Source: Hydrogenophilales bacterium (lineage in GTDB: Bacteria > Pseudomonadota > Gammaproteobacteria > Burkholderiales > Thiobacillaceae). Taken from it: 64,000 nt of DNA. Positions 36,650-45,866 of the stretch are shown here, piece after piece; position 1 is the stretch's first letter; the number at the start of each line of letters is the position of its first letter. Position numbers and translations under genes: made by a program. The notes below the pieces were generated by a model. That model ran no database searches, had not been told where the DNA came from, and saw only the letters and a list, made by a program, of their open reading frames with translations. Where the stretch lies: NCBI GenBank assembly GCA_016703155.1, contig JADJCP010000002.1, positions 580,977 through 644,976 of the forward strand. The letters run 5' to 3'.

Positions 36650-37098
36650 CAAGTGCATTTGCCGGTCCGCTCAAGCCGCTGGCGGGCGCGATAGACCAGC
36701 CAGGCGTATTCCGTGCGGGCCTTGCGGCAGGACGCACCCTTCAACTTCGTGCAGGACGCGTTGTAGGCGCCGACCGCCTCCCAGGTATCGCCATACCTAG
36801 CTTTCATCTGCGCCAGCACAAAGGCCCCCATGTAGATGTTGGTGCAGGCATCCCAGAGCAGGTCCGGATGCATGCCCACAGCATGAGCATTGGAAGGCAT
36901 GACCTGCATGACGCCGCGCGCGCCGACCGGGCTGATGGCGCCGGCATTCAGGCGCGACTCGACGCAAGCGATGGCCCCCAGTTCCAGCGGCTCCAGTCCG
37001 TAGGACTTGGCGGCGTCATGCCAGCATTCCGCGCGGGCATTCCCCGCCATGATCGCCAGGCTGATCGGTAGTAGGTAAAGGAGAGCGCGCTTGTACAT
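36649..37098 (-). CDS. conjugation-associated lytic transglycosylase
   Basis: The 149-residue protein has a signal peptide (about 1-23, ending GNARA) and an SLT-type domain: AIACVESRLNAGAISPVGARGVMQVMPSNAHAVG contains the catalytic glutamate (in VES) and the GxMQxMP motif. Later motifs (YMGAFVLAQM, AVGAYNA) complete the lysozyme-like fold. Such VirB1-like enzymes open the cell wall for the secretion channel. It is the first gene of the long leftward operon and is coupled to the small gene downstream by TGATG. Confidence 0.92.
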   Translation of the reverse strand: MYKRALLYLLPISLAIMAGNARAECWHDAAKSYGLEPLELGAIACVESRLNAGAISPVGARGVMQVMPSNAHAVGMHPDLLWDACTNIYMGAFVLAQMKARYGDTWEAVGAYNASCTKLKGASCRKARTEYAWLVYRARQRLERTGKCT

Positions 37099-37533
37099 CC
37101 CGTCGTTCTTGTCGTTTCGGTGCGCTCACGATAGGGGCCTGCACCACGAGAAATTCGTACAAAAACGAGACGGAATTATTGGAAGTTCACGCTGCGATTT
37201 CAGAAGGGTGAGAAGGGACGACAAGCAACATCCAAGTGTTACGGGCCGACCCAAAGGGCGGGCCGATCGCTAAGAATCTCGCGTTCGTCCCGAAAGGCGG
37301 TATGACATGGGTACGGTAATCCAAAGGGTTACGGCAAACATCTAGAAAGCACTGAAGTGCGTCCATTTACAACTAGAATTGTTATTAATATTCAACGATT
37401 TAAACTGCATAAAAAGGAAATCCGTAGCAACACCTTGATCGAGGTTGTGCGGTTGTCATGAGACACTGCGCGCCCTTACCCTCTCGAACTGGAGGAACTC
37501 GCCAGTTCGCCATTCAAACGCTAGAATGTCGCG
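37099..37533. promoter_or_regulatory. 435-bp non-coding junction between the tra operon and the defence island
   Basis: No convincing gene lies here. The region separates the leftward transfer operon from the rightward defence genes and should hold both promoters. It turns AT-rich between about 37340 and 37430 (for example ATTGTTATTAATATTCAACG), unlike the flanking conjugation genes, which is compatible with a cargo boundary. An inverted repeat CGAACTGG-9 bp-CCAGTTCG sits at 37485-37509, 24 bp before the start at 37534; it could be an operator. No ribosome site of good quality is visible just before that ATG. Confidence 0.45.
37485..37509. promoter_or_regulatory. inverted repeat upstream of the defence operon (operator candidate)
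   Basis: Two perfect 8-bp arms, CGAACTGG and CCAGTTCG, are separated by 9 bp and end 24 bp before the DUF4007 gene. The size suits a dimeric regulator site. There is no following T-run, so a terminator is unlikely. Confidence 0.35.
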
Positions 37534-38461
37534 ATGAAAATCTCAGCCAACCGCAAAGCCACCATCCACTTTTCGGGACATGAGACATTCCCACTGCGTC
37601 AGATGTGGCTAAAGAAGGCCTTTGATCAAGCACTTGATGGAGGGCGGGTGCCTAAAGCCACATTTACAGACGAGAAAGCCATTGCCTCGTTTGGGGTTGG
37701 CAAAAACATGGTCAGTTCTATCCGCCATTGGGCGTTAGCGTGCGATGTTTTGCGCGAATCTTCCGATGACCCTTTGTTTTTTGCGGTATCGCCAATCGCC
37801 AGAGAAATATTGCGCGATGGCGGCTTGGATCCATATGCGGAGAATCCAAGTACTGCTTGGCATGCTCATTGGTGGCTCGCGGGCAAAGGTAACCGCGCCA
37901 CTACATGGCGCTGGCTTTTCAACAATGTCACGGCTCCAACTTTTACACGTCAAGAGCTCGAAGTGCCTTTGGAGGACTTTGCTCGCAAACTTGACCCGAA
38001 GCGCAAACTGTCTGCATCTACGCTCTCAAGAGACTTGGAGACTTGCCTTCGAAGCTATGCACCCCGTTCCGCCGGCGGGTCACCAGAAGATTTCGCAGAA
38101 CCGCTACTTGGCGAGCTTGGTTTGCTTCAAGAGATCCATAAGGGTCAGTACGCTTTCCGTAGGGGACCCAAGGCGACGCTGCACGAAGGTCTGTTCGCCT
38201 ATGCGCTGCTTGACTATTGGGACAGTTCGGCCAAAGGCCTAAGTTCAATGGCATTCGAGACGATCGCCTATGGCGAGGGGCTCGCCCGGCCGCGTATTCA
38301 AGCTCGATGAAGACTCGGTGGCTGAGCGCCTGATGGGCCTCAGCGACCTCACGGAAGGCTTTCTGGCATGGACCGACACCGCTGGCCTGCGCCAAGTCCA
38401 TAGAAAATCAGGTGACTCTGAGGAGATCCGCCTAGAAATGGTTCGAAGAGCCTATGACTGA
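37534..38461 (+). pseudogene. sspB: SspB-like DUF4007 protein, frameshifted near its 3' end
   Basis: The first frame runs 258 residues from the ATG at 37534 and stops at 38310. The second frame continues with SPGRVFKLDEDSVAERLMGL and ends at 38461. Removing one G from the GGGG run at 38277-38280 joins them into about 308 residues. The start (FSGHETFPLRQMWLKKAFD) and the FGVGKNMVSSIRHW motif are hallmarks of DUF4007. As I recall, SspB of the SspABCD phosphorothioation system is a DUF4007 nickase. The corrected end overlaps the next start by 8 bp, which supports the longer frame. If the indel is genuine, about 50 C-terminal residues are lost. The family call is good; the 'ssp' name rests on the gene order. 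Confidence 0.78.
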
Positions 38462-41400
38462 CGAGAAAAGCCAATTGCTCTCGGACTTCGTCCACATATC
38501 GCGCCACTACCAACGCTCCATCCGCGTGGACGCGGACTTGGGCCGACTTGATGCCCTAGCGGGTTACATCTGCCACTCCACTGCCACCTCCATCTTGGAG
38601 AACATGGCTCGACAGTTGACGGAAACAAACCAACGCTCGTTTACATGGACTGGCCCCTTTGGCGGCGGAAAATCGTCGCTCGCAGTGGCGCTTGCCAGCG
38701 CGCTACATCCCGACAAGAATCTTCGAACCCACGCGCGAGCCGCCCTAAAAATCGAAGCGATGCCCGCCTTCAACAAGGCGTTTCCGACCCGCAAGGGCTG
38801 GCTGATCGTGCCCGTGGTAGGCAAGCGTGCCAGCGTGGTCGCCGAGCTAAATGCCGCGCTGCGAAAAGCCAAAGGCAAAGGCATCGACCACCGCAAGATT
38901 TCGCCGACAAGCCTGATCAATGAGCTGTGCCAAACCGCCGAGGAACGTACGCAAGATGGCGTGCTAGTCATCCTTGATGAAATGGGCAAGTTCCTCGAAG
39001 CCTCTGCTCTGGGGCACGGCGACGATGTCTATTTCTTCCAAGAGCTCGCCGAAGCCGCCGCGCGAGCCAATGGCAAACTGGTTGTTGTGGGCGTGCTGCA
39101 TCAGTCATTTGCCCAATACGGGGCACGGCTTGGCACCGGTACCCGTGACGATTGGGCCAAGGTACAAGGACGCTATGTCGACTTGCCCTTCGTCGCCGCA
39201 AGCGACGAAGTGGTGGAGCTGATTGGCCGGGCTATCGAGACCAATCAGCGCCCTCCATCGATGCAAGAAGCGTCGAACGCTATCGCTGACTCCATCCGGT
39301 CGCGCCGACCTGCCGTTGGCAGCAAGTTCGCCGAAGCTCTAATGAGTTGCTGGCCGCTGCATCCCGCCATGGCCGCGCTGCTTGGTCCGATCTCCAAGCG
39401 GCAATTCGGACAAAACGAGCGCAGCACGTTCGGCTTTCTCGCATCCGTGGAGCCACATGGCTTTCACTCCTACCTTCAAGCGACTCCGATCAAGTCAGTC
39501 ACGTGGTATCGCCCGGACAACTATTGGGACTACCTGCGCTCGAACCTAGAACCCGCTATTCTCGCCTCGCCCGATGGGCACCGCTGGTCGCAAGCGGTCG
39601 AGGCCATTGAACGCACCGAAGCCAAGGCCGGCAATCCATTCTTGGTCGAACTGATCAAAAACATCGCCATCATCGACCTGTTCCGTAACGGCTCAGGACT
39701 CGCCGCCGACATCGCAGTCCTCTCCGCCATTTTCTACAAGCAACCCATCGCCGAGATCGAGAAGGGGCTCGAAGAGCTTGCTCGCCTGCGCGTGGCACTC
39801 TTCAAGAAGCACATTGGCGCCTGGTCGGTCTTCGAGGGCAGCGACTTCGACATCGACGCGGCCATCGCCAAAACCTTGTCTACCTCGTCGGGCGTCGATT
39901 ACAGCTACCTAGCGCAGTTAATGGGGCTTCATCCGGTCGTGGCAAAGCGCCACTACCACGAGACCGGAACGATGCGTTGGATGAACATCTCCCTTAGCCA
40001 GGCTCGACGAGGCAGAGCGCCTGGCTCCGAAATACGTTCCAGCCAAAGGGGAATTCGGCCTATTCGCCCTGGCCCTTCCCGGCCGGGGCCTGAGCGTCAA
40101 AGTTGCTCAGCGCAGGGCGAGGAAAGCTCCCAGCGCAGCCCATGGCCGGTGCTTGTCGGCATTCCGCGAAACCATGCCCGCATCGAAGAACTCGGAGCTG
40201 AACTGGTGGCACTAGAGGCCGTCAAGGACCGCCACGAGCTCCAAGGCGATGCAGTGGCTCGCCGCGAAGTTCACGCACGGCTGGCGTCCGTCAAAGCCAA
40301 CCTCGAAGAACAGCTCCAGGCCGCTGTGACCAACGCGCAGTGGTTCGATGGCAGCGACGAGCCAGTCGAAGCCGGTACCCGCCTCTCTCCCATCGCCACT
40401 GATCTAGCCGACGAACTCTACCCAAGCGCGCCGCTGGTGTGGAGCGAACTGGTCAACCGCGACAACGTATCGAGCAACAGCGTCAAGGCTCGTCGCGATC
40501 TACTGCACCGCATGCTGACCCACGAAAGGGCCGAGCACCTGGAGATTGAGGGATTTCCCGCAGAACGCGGCCTCTACGAAACATTGCTAAAAAGCACCGG
40601 CTTGCACCGCGAGGTCAGTGAAGGGCTCTGGCGTTTCATGCCACCCGATGACCAAAGCGAAACCCGTTTTTCTGACATCTGGCAGGCGACGCGCGACTTG
40701 TTCATAGACTCGTCGTCACGAGTGAAAGCGTCCGACATTCTCGACCTGTGGTCCGCCCCGCCCTTTGGCGTGAAGGCAGGCATCCAGCCGGCAATCCTCG
40801 CCGCGTTCCTACTGGCCCATCAATCCAATGTCGCCGTCTACAAGGATGGGATGTTCATCCCGCGCCTGACCGACGCCGACATCGACGAATACCTCCAAGA
40901 CGCGAGCCGTTTTTCTCTGCGCTGGGTGGTCATTGACGAGGAAAAGGCTCGAATCCTGAGCGGCATCGCCAATATCCTAGCCGAGGTAGGGCATGCAGCG
41001 GAGGCACGCGACCCGTTGGAAGCCGCCCGTGGCCTGGTCGCCTTGGTGTTCAATCTTCCGGTGTGGACCCAGCGCACTCATCAACTCAGCGATAGCGCCA
41101 GACAAATCCGCGACACGCTGCTTAAAGCGAGCGATCCCCACAAGGTTCTGTTCGTCGATCTGGTGGCTTTGCTGGACACCAGCGACGGAGACGCCTATGT
41201 AGAGGCTCTGCGCGGCCCCATCACCGAATTGGCTGGCGCTTACGAAGCCATGCTCAGGAGCGTGGACTCGGCCATGCTCGATGCTCTAGATGCTCCACAT
41301 GCTCAACTCGACCGTCTGCGGGCTCGCGCCGAGGCCGTCGCAGGCATCACAGGCGACCTAAGACAAGACTCGTTCGCCACCCGCCTAGCCAAGTACGATG

Positions 41401-41783
41401 GCAGCACTATCAGTATCGAAGGCATCCTAAGCTTAGCTGCCGACAAGCCCCCTCGCGACTGGACCGACCGCGACATCGACGCAGCCACGCTCGAAATCTC
41501 CAAAGTCGCCCTGCGATTCAGGCAGGCCGAAGCGTTCGTCTCGGTCAAGGGCCGCAAGCCCAACAGTGAGGCGTTTGCGGTCGTGATTGGCGCGGGTACG
41601 GGCACCAAGACGATTTCGAGATCCTTCGACATCACTGATCGGCACCGCAAGGCCGTAGAGAAAAAGGCGGACGAGCTCGCTAGCCAACTCAGGATGCAAG
41701 GGCTGAGCACCGATGTGTTGCTCGCCATCCTAGCCAAGACGGGCATGCGGCTGACAGCCGACGAGGAGGAAAAACATGGCTGA
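38454..41783 (+). CDS. sspC: SspC-like large P-loop ATPase of a phosphorothioation/defence system
   Basis: The 1109-residue protein has Walker A GPFGGGKSS (67-75) and Walker B VLVILDEMGKF (D175, E176) in an N-terminal AAA/ORC-like ATPase domain. A long helical region follows, with no obvious nuclease motif. In the ssp system the ATPase works with SspB and SspD to insert sulfur into the DNA backbone. An unnatural stretch lies at about residues 517-562 (RRGRAPGSEIRSSQRG): between 40001 and 40141 a different frame gives LDEAERLAPKYVPAKGEFG, far more protein-like. One extra G (40001-40002) and one missing C (40139-40141) cancel out, so the frame survives. It overlaps sspB and sspD by 8 bp each. 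Confidence 0.75.
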   Translation: MTDEKSQLLSDFVHISRHYQRSIRVDADLGRLDALAGYICHSTATSILENMARQLTETNQRSFTWTGPFGGGKSSLAVALASALHPDKNLRTHARAALKIEAMPAFNKAFPTRKGWLIVPVVGKRASVVAELNAALRKAKGKGIDHRKISPTSLINELCQTAEERTQDGVLVILDEMGKFLEASALGHGDDVYFFQELAEAAARANGKLVVVGVLHQSFAQYGARLGTGTRDDWAKVQGRYVDLPFVAASDEVVELIGRAIETNQRPPSMQEASNAIADSIRSRRPAVGSKFAEALMSCWPLHPAMAALLGPISKRQFGQNERSTFGFLASVEPHGFHSYLQATPIKSVTWYRPDNYWDYLRSNLEPAILASPDGHRWSQAVEAIERTEAKAGNPFLVELIKNIAIIDLFRNGSGLAADIAVLSAIFYKQPIAEIEKGLEELARLRVALFKKHIGAWSVFEGSDFDIDAAIAKTLSTSSGVDYSYLAQLMGLHPVVAKRHYHETGTMRWMNISLSQARRGRAPGSEIRSSQRGIRPIRPGPSRPGPERQSCSAQGEESSQRSPWPVLVGIPRNHARIEELGAELVALEAVKDRHELQGDAVARREVHARLASVKANLEEQLQAAVTNAQWFDGSDEPVEAGTRLSPIATDLADELYPSAPLVWSELVNRDNVSSNSVKARRDLLHRMLTHERAEHLEIEGFPAERGLYETLLKSTGLHREVSEGLWRFMPPDDQSETRFSDIWQATRDLFIDSSSRVKASDILDLWSAPPFGVKAGIQPAILAAFLLAHQSNVAVYKDGMFIPRLTDADIDEYLQDASRFSLRWVVIDEEKARILSGIANILAEVGHAAEARDPLEAARGLVALVFNLPVWTQRTHQLSDSARQIRDTLLKASDPHKVLFVDLVALLDTSDGDAYVEALRGPITELAGAYEAMLRSVDSAMLDALDAPHAQLDRLRARAEAVAGITGDLRQDSFATRLAKYDGSTISIEGILSLAADKPPRDWTDRDIDAATLEISKVALRFRQAEAFVSVKGRKPNSEAFAVVIGAGTGTKTISRSFDITDRHRKAVEKKADELASQLRMQGLSTDVLLAILAKTGMRLTADEEEKHG

Positions 41784-42618
41784 ACGCCATGTTCTCGGGC
41801 TATCAGGGGGCAAGGACAGCGCCGCGCTTGCTGTGCATATGCGGCAGACCCACCCCGAGCTCAACATCGAATACTTCTTCACCGATACAGGCGAGGAACT
41901 GCCGGAAGTCTATGAGTTCCTGGGCCGCCTAGAGGGCTACCTCGGCAAGCCCATCGAGCGGCTCAACCCGCGACGCGACTTCGACTTCTGGCTACGCGAA
42001 TACAACCACTACCTACCATCTGCCCAGACAAGATGGTGCACGCGGATGCTCAAGTTGAAGCCATTTGAACAATGGGTTAACCCAATGATCAAGGCTGGCG
42101 ATAAGGTCATCTCCTATGTTGCCATTAGAGCCGACGAGGACTATCGCGAGGGCTACTCGTCCAAACAAGACAACCTCAGCGTGCTCCTGCCGTTTCGCGC
42201 GGCAGGCATCGACAAGGCCGGCGTAATGGACATCCTCGAATCCTCGGGAGTGGGATACCCCAGGTATTACGAGTGGCGCTCGCGCAGCGGTTGCACCTTC
42301 TGCTTCTTCCAACAGAAGATCGAATGGGTCCGCCTCAAAGAACGGCACCCCGACAAGTTCGAAGAAGCCAAGGCGTTGGAGAAAGACGCCTTGGAGCACG
42401 GCTCGCCATTCACCTGGTCCTCGGGCGAATCACTGGCCGAGTTGGAGCAGCCCGAGCGGATAGCCCAAATCATTACCGACTTTGAGAAGCGCAAAGAACG
42501 CAAGCGCTCGGCGGTCCCGATCAACCCGCTACGTCCTGTTCGTGAATGCCATGAAGACATTGATGATGTCTACGGTGAAGACGAAGGAGGCGGCTCTTGT
42601 TTGATCTGCCACAAATAG
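41776..42618 (+). CDS. sspD: SspD/DndC-like PP-loop ATP pyrophosphatase (PAPS reductase family)
   Basis: The 280-residue protein begins with the PP-loop SGGKDS (residues 10-15) followed by YFFTDTGEELPEVYEF, which define the PAPS reductase/ATP pyrophosphatase family. Downstream are RWCTRMLKLKPFEQW, a Cys cluster SGCTFCFF, and a final GGGSCLICHK. These cysteines could hold an iron-sulfur cluster or transfer sulfur. In phosphorothioation the enzyme activates the DNA phosphate for sulfur insertion. It overlaps the ATPase gene by 8 bp. A sulfur donor (SspA/IscS) is not encoded in this window, so a host cysteine desulfurase would be needed. Confidence 0.87.
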   Translation: MAERHVLGLSGGKDSAALAVHMRQTHPELNIEYFFTDTGEELPEVYEFLGRLEGYLGKPIERLNPRRDFDFWLREYNHYLPSAQTRWCTRMLKLKPFEQWVNPMIKAGDKVISYVAIRADEDYREGYSSKQDNLSVLLPFRAAGIDKAGVMDILESSGVGYPRYYEWRSRSGCTFCFFQQKIEWVRLKERHPDKFEEAKALEKDALEHGSPFTWSSGESLAELEQPERIAQIITDFEKRKERKRSAVPINPLRPVRECHEDIDDVYGEDEGGGSCLICHK

Positions 42619-42678
42619 GATTTGTGTTCTGATAGAAGCCAACGAATCAAGTGACTAAAAATACGATGAAAGAACATA

Positions 42679-44487
42679 GTGTTTAAGATCACAGCGCGCA
42701 CAGTTTTGGAGCTTGGCTCTGAACTTATCAGCTCAGACATCATTGCATTCTACGAACTGATCAAAAACGGCTTTGACGCGGCGACCAAGGACGGGGTAGA
42801 CATCCGGTTCAACATCGTGATCCGACGCAATGCCTACCTCGAACTACGTCGCAAAGTCCTGCAAAACGTCAAGCCACTAAGCGAGATTGCTTTGATGGCG
42901 CAGGCAGCTTTGAACGCCGATGCTTCGATTGAGATGCTTGACAGGTCGAGGGCCTGGCTTGAACAAGCGGCCACCGGGCAACAGCTCACGGATGCTCTCG
43001 ACCGAATCTATGAGATGAGCCATATCGTCGTGAGCGACACTGGCTCAGGCATGTCCGTTGATGACTTGAACAACAACTTCTTGGTCATTGGAACTGCCTC
43101 GCGAAAGCGCGAGGTCGACAAAGCTCTCAGCACTGGCGAATCAAAATCGCCTTTCCTTGGCGAGAAAGGCATTGGGCGGCTATCGGCCATGCGCCTCGGC
43201 GACACGCTTCGAGTCGAAACGGCGAAGGCGACAGACAGTCATCTCAACAGCCTCGACATTGACTGGTCAGACTTCGCGCAAATTGATGCGATGCTGGCTG
43301 ACATCGATATCCACCCCAAACAAGGCGGTAAGGTTGAAAGCGTAGGCTGGTCGGGAACTCGGATCATCATCGGAAGGCTCACAGAAGATTGGACCGCCGA
43401 ACGTGTCAAACGGATGGCTGACTATGACTTCTCACGCCTGACCGACCCGTTCTTGGACCCAAAGAAGCGGCCTCGGATCGCGCTTTTCTGGAATGAGGAT
43501 CGCATCAGCATTCCGTGGATGCAAAAAGCGCTCATCCAAGGCGCCCATGTGTCTGTCGGCGGGACATACAAAATCCTGGACGGAAAGCCGCAACTTGCGT
43601 GTGATGTTGAAATAAAGAATCTTGGCTTCCCACATCCGGTGGAGTCTGACAGCTACCTCATTTCGGCCGAAGACCTTGAATCGGCGCTGATTGGAACTTC
43701 GCGAGAAATCCCTGAGAGCGCCCTTTCCACGCTGGGGCCATTCACCTTCCAAGTCCATTGGTATAACCGACGCCTTCTCACCTCCATGGATGGCATTGGG
43801 GACCTGCGAGCGGTTCGAGAGCAGCAGCAGCGCTGGTCTGGAATTCTCCTGTATCGGGACGGGTTCCGAGTGTTCCCCTATGGCGAGGACGAGGATGATT
43901 GGCTTGCCTTGGACCGCAAGGCCCTGGCCCGAACAGGCTACACACTCAACAAGGCCCAGTTCGTCGGCAAGGTTGAAATATCCCGTGTTGGAAACCCCTC
44001 CCTGGTTGATCAAACCAATCGCGAAGGACTTCGAGAGACACCTGAGCAACAAGTCTTCTTGGGAGTCATGCAATACGTGATTCAAGACTTGTTGTTCAAG
44101 TCGATGAAGAACGTCGAGAAGCAATACAAAGCGCAAAAGGTTGACCTCAGTGAAGCCAAGACCGAAGTCGCCAACTTGGATGCTCGTGCGAAAAACGCGC
44201 TGATCAAACTTCGGGAGGTCGCCCCCAAGGGCGACCCATCCCTTGAAGAGCTCCAACAAACACTGTTTGATTTTTCTGAATTCGCAGAGCGCGCTCGCCA
44301 ACGCATTGAGGAAGTCGAGCAGGAAAGCCGTCAGATGATCGAGATGGCCGGTGTCGGCCTTATGGTCGAGATAGTGGCTCACGAGCTGGCGCGCGCATCA
44401 GAAAACGCCTTAGAGAACCTTGAGGCGCTTCGAGGCAAGAACATTGAATCGCCCCGGGTTCTGTGGAGGCTGGTTGGTTTAAGTTAA
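42679..44487 (+). pseudogene. dual-GHKL histidine-kinase-like protein, 5' part (split by an IS3 insertion)
   Basis: A GTG start gives 588 native residues before the insertion and 14 from the IS. An N-terminal Hsp90/MORC-type ATPase is clear: N box FYELIKNGFDA (E26, N30), SDTGSGM (120-125) and GEKGIGR (161-167). A middle domain (about 200-480) follows, and then a coiled DHp-like helix with a histidine-kinase H-box, MVEIVAHELARA (H568). The insertion lies just after this helix, so this fragment lacks the second catalytic domain. The remainder is at 48350-48944. Excising the IS plus one CAT duplication gives one 785-residue frame. It follows the sulfurtransferase gene by 60 bp. The signalling role is inferred from domains. 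Confidence 0.75.
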
Positions 44488-45389
44488 TTTGCTTCCACGG
44501 TGTTGCCGGCGAGCAGCCGGTAGTAGTTTGCCTCAGCCTCGGCTGGAGGGATATAGCCGATAGGTTCCAGTAACCGAATGTGGTTAAACCAAGCCACCCA
44601 TTCCAAGGTGGCGAGCTCGACCGCCTCGCGGTTCTTCCAGGGTGCCCGGCGGTGGATCAGTTCCGCCTTGTACAGGCCGTTTATGGTCTCGGCCAGGGCG
44701 TTGTCGTAGCTGTCGCCACGACTGCCCACCGAAGATTCGATCCCAGCCTCGGCGAGGCGCTCCGTATAGCGGATGGAGACGTACTGCGATCCCCGGTCGC
44801 TATGGTGTACCAACGCACCCGAGCGTTCCGGTTGCCGGGCATACAGGGCTTGTTCCAGTGCATCCAAAACGAAGTCTGTTCGCATGGAAGTACTGACCCG
44901 CCAGCCCACGATGTAGCGCGCGAAGACGTCGATCACAAACGCCACATACAGCCAGCCCTGCCAGGTCGAGACATAGGTGAAGTCGGACACCCACAACCGA
45001 TTGGGACGGTCGGCCTCGAATTGCCGGTTCACCCGGTCGAGCGGACACGGAACGGCACGATCCGGAACCGTGGTTCGCACTACCTTGCCGCGCCGGACGC
45101 CTTCCAGCCCCAAACGCTTCATCAGCCGCTCGACCGTGCAGCGGGCGACCTGGACGCCTTCGCGGTTCAACTGGCGCCAGACCTTGTCGGCCCCATAGAC
45201 CTGCATGTTGGCCTGCCACACCCGCTGAATCTCCGGCATCAGGAGGTCATCGTGCTGGGCGCGCGCGCTGCGCAGGGCCGGATTCTCTCGCTGGGCGGCC
45301 TGGCGCCAATAGCCGGACGGGGCAATCTGCAGAACCTTGCAGATCGGCTCGACCCCATAGGCGTCACGGTGCTGGTCGATGAAGTCCAT
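44484..45389 (-). CDS. IS3-family transposase OrfB (DDE integrase core)
   Basis: This 301-residue product has the N-terminal HTH_21-like part and an rve/DDE core. The catalytic residues can be placed as VSDFTYV (first Asp), VHHSDRGSQY (second Asp) and NALAETINGLYKAEL (Glu). In IS3 elements OrfB is usually made as an OrfAB fusion by -1 frameshifting. Here its ATG overlaps the orfA stop (TGATG), so coupling is also possible. The ORF is intact. Confidence 0.93.
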   Translation of the reverse strand: MDFIDQHRDAYGVEPICKVLQIAPSGYWRQAAQRENPALRSARAQHDDLLMPEIQRVWQANMQVYGADKVWRQLNREGVQVARCTVERLMKRLGLEGVRRGKVVRTTVPDRAVPCPLDRVNRQFEADRPNRLWVSDFTYVSTWQGWLYVAFVIDVFARYIVGWRVSTSMRTDFVLDALEQALYARQPERSGALVHHSDRGSQYVSIRYTERLAEAGIESSVGSRGDSYDNALAETINGLYKAELIHRRAPWKNREAVELATLEWVAWFNHIRLLEPIGYIPPAEAEANYYRLLAGNTVEAN

Positions 45390-45721
45390 CAGGACTTGAG
45401 TCGGCGGTCGAGCTCCGCCTGGGCGAAAAACGCGCTGGCCAGCTTCAGAATCTCGTTGGCCCGACGCAGTTCCTTGACCTCGCGTTCCAGGGCCTTGAGG
45501 CGTTCGCGCTCATCACTGGTGACGCCATCGCGCGTACCCGTATCGACTTCGTGCTTGCGCACCCATTCGTGCAGGGTTTGCGGGACACAACCGATCTTCG
45601 GGGCAATCGACTCGATGGCCGCCCACAGCGAGGGATACTCGCCACGGTGCTCCTGCACCATACGGACTGCACGTTCACGAACTTCAGGAGAATACTTCGG
45701 GGTGATCTTCTTGCTATGCAT
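45389..45721 (-). CDS. IS3-family transposase OrfA (helix-turn-helix, leucine zipper)
   Basis: The 110-residue product begins [19 protein letters not shown], a typical HTH_Tnp_1 domain that binds the IS ends ([20 protein letters not shown]). A coiled-coil zipper follows ([20 protein letters not shown]) for multimerisation. It is intact. Its upstream region is cut from the right end of the IS by the nested IS21 element, which could alter its expression. Confidence 0.92.
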   Translation of the reverse strand: MHSKKITPKYSPEVRERAVRMVQEHRGEYPSLWAAIESIAPKIGCVPQTLHEWVRKHEVDTGTRDGVTSDERERLKALEREVKELRRANEILKLASAFFAQAELDRRLKS

Positions 45722-45827
45722 GGCTTCATTCTCTCAAGAGTTGAAGCCTCCTCTGTTGGCGCCGACCGAGAATTGAGCCACTTATGAAGTTCTGCCGATT
45801 CTGAATTGAGCCGGGTGTTCAACCTAT

Positions 45828-45848
45828 CCTGCTGAATTATTCAGCAGG
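45828..45848. promoter_or_regulatory. perfect inverted repeat just before istA
   Basis: Two 9-bp arms, CCTGCTGAA and TTCAGCAGG, are separated by 3 bp. The repeat ends 9 bp before the possible GTG start of istA. It may form a hairpin that lowers read-through expression of the transposase, as seen in several IS families, or act as a binding site. Confidence 0.45.
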
Positions 45849-45866
45849 AGATCAGGAGTGATCACC

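Noticed and set aside
37091..37273. Sixty-residue frame at the tra/defence junction
   Set aside because: No ribosome site, no protein-like composition, and it overlaps the promoter-containing junction.
37534..42618. A classical DndBCDE modification cluster
   Set aside because: No DndB or DndE-like gene and the presence of a DUF4007 protein fit SspBCD better.
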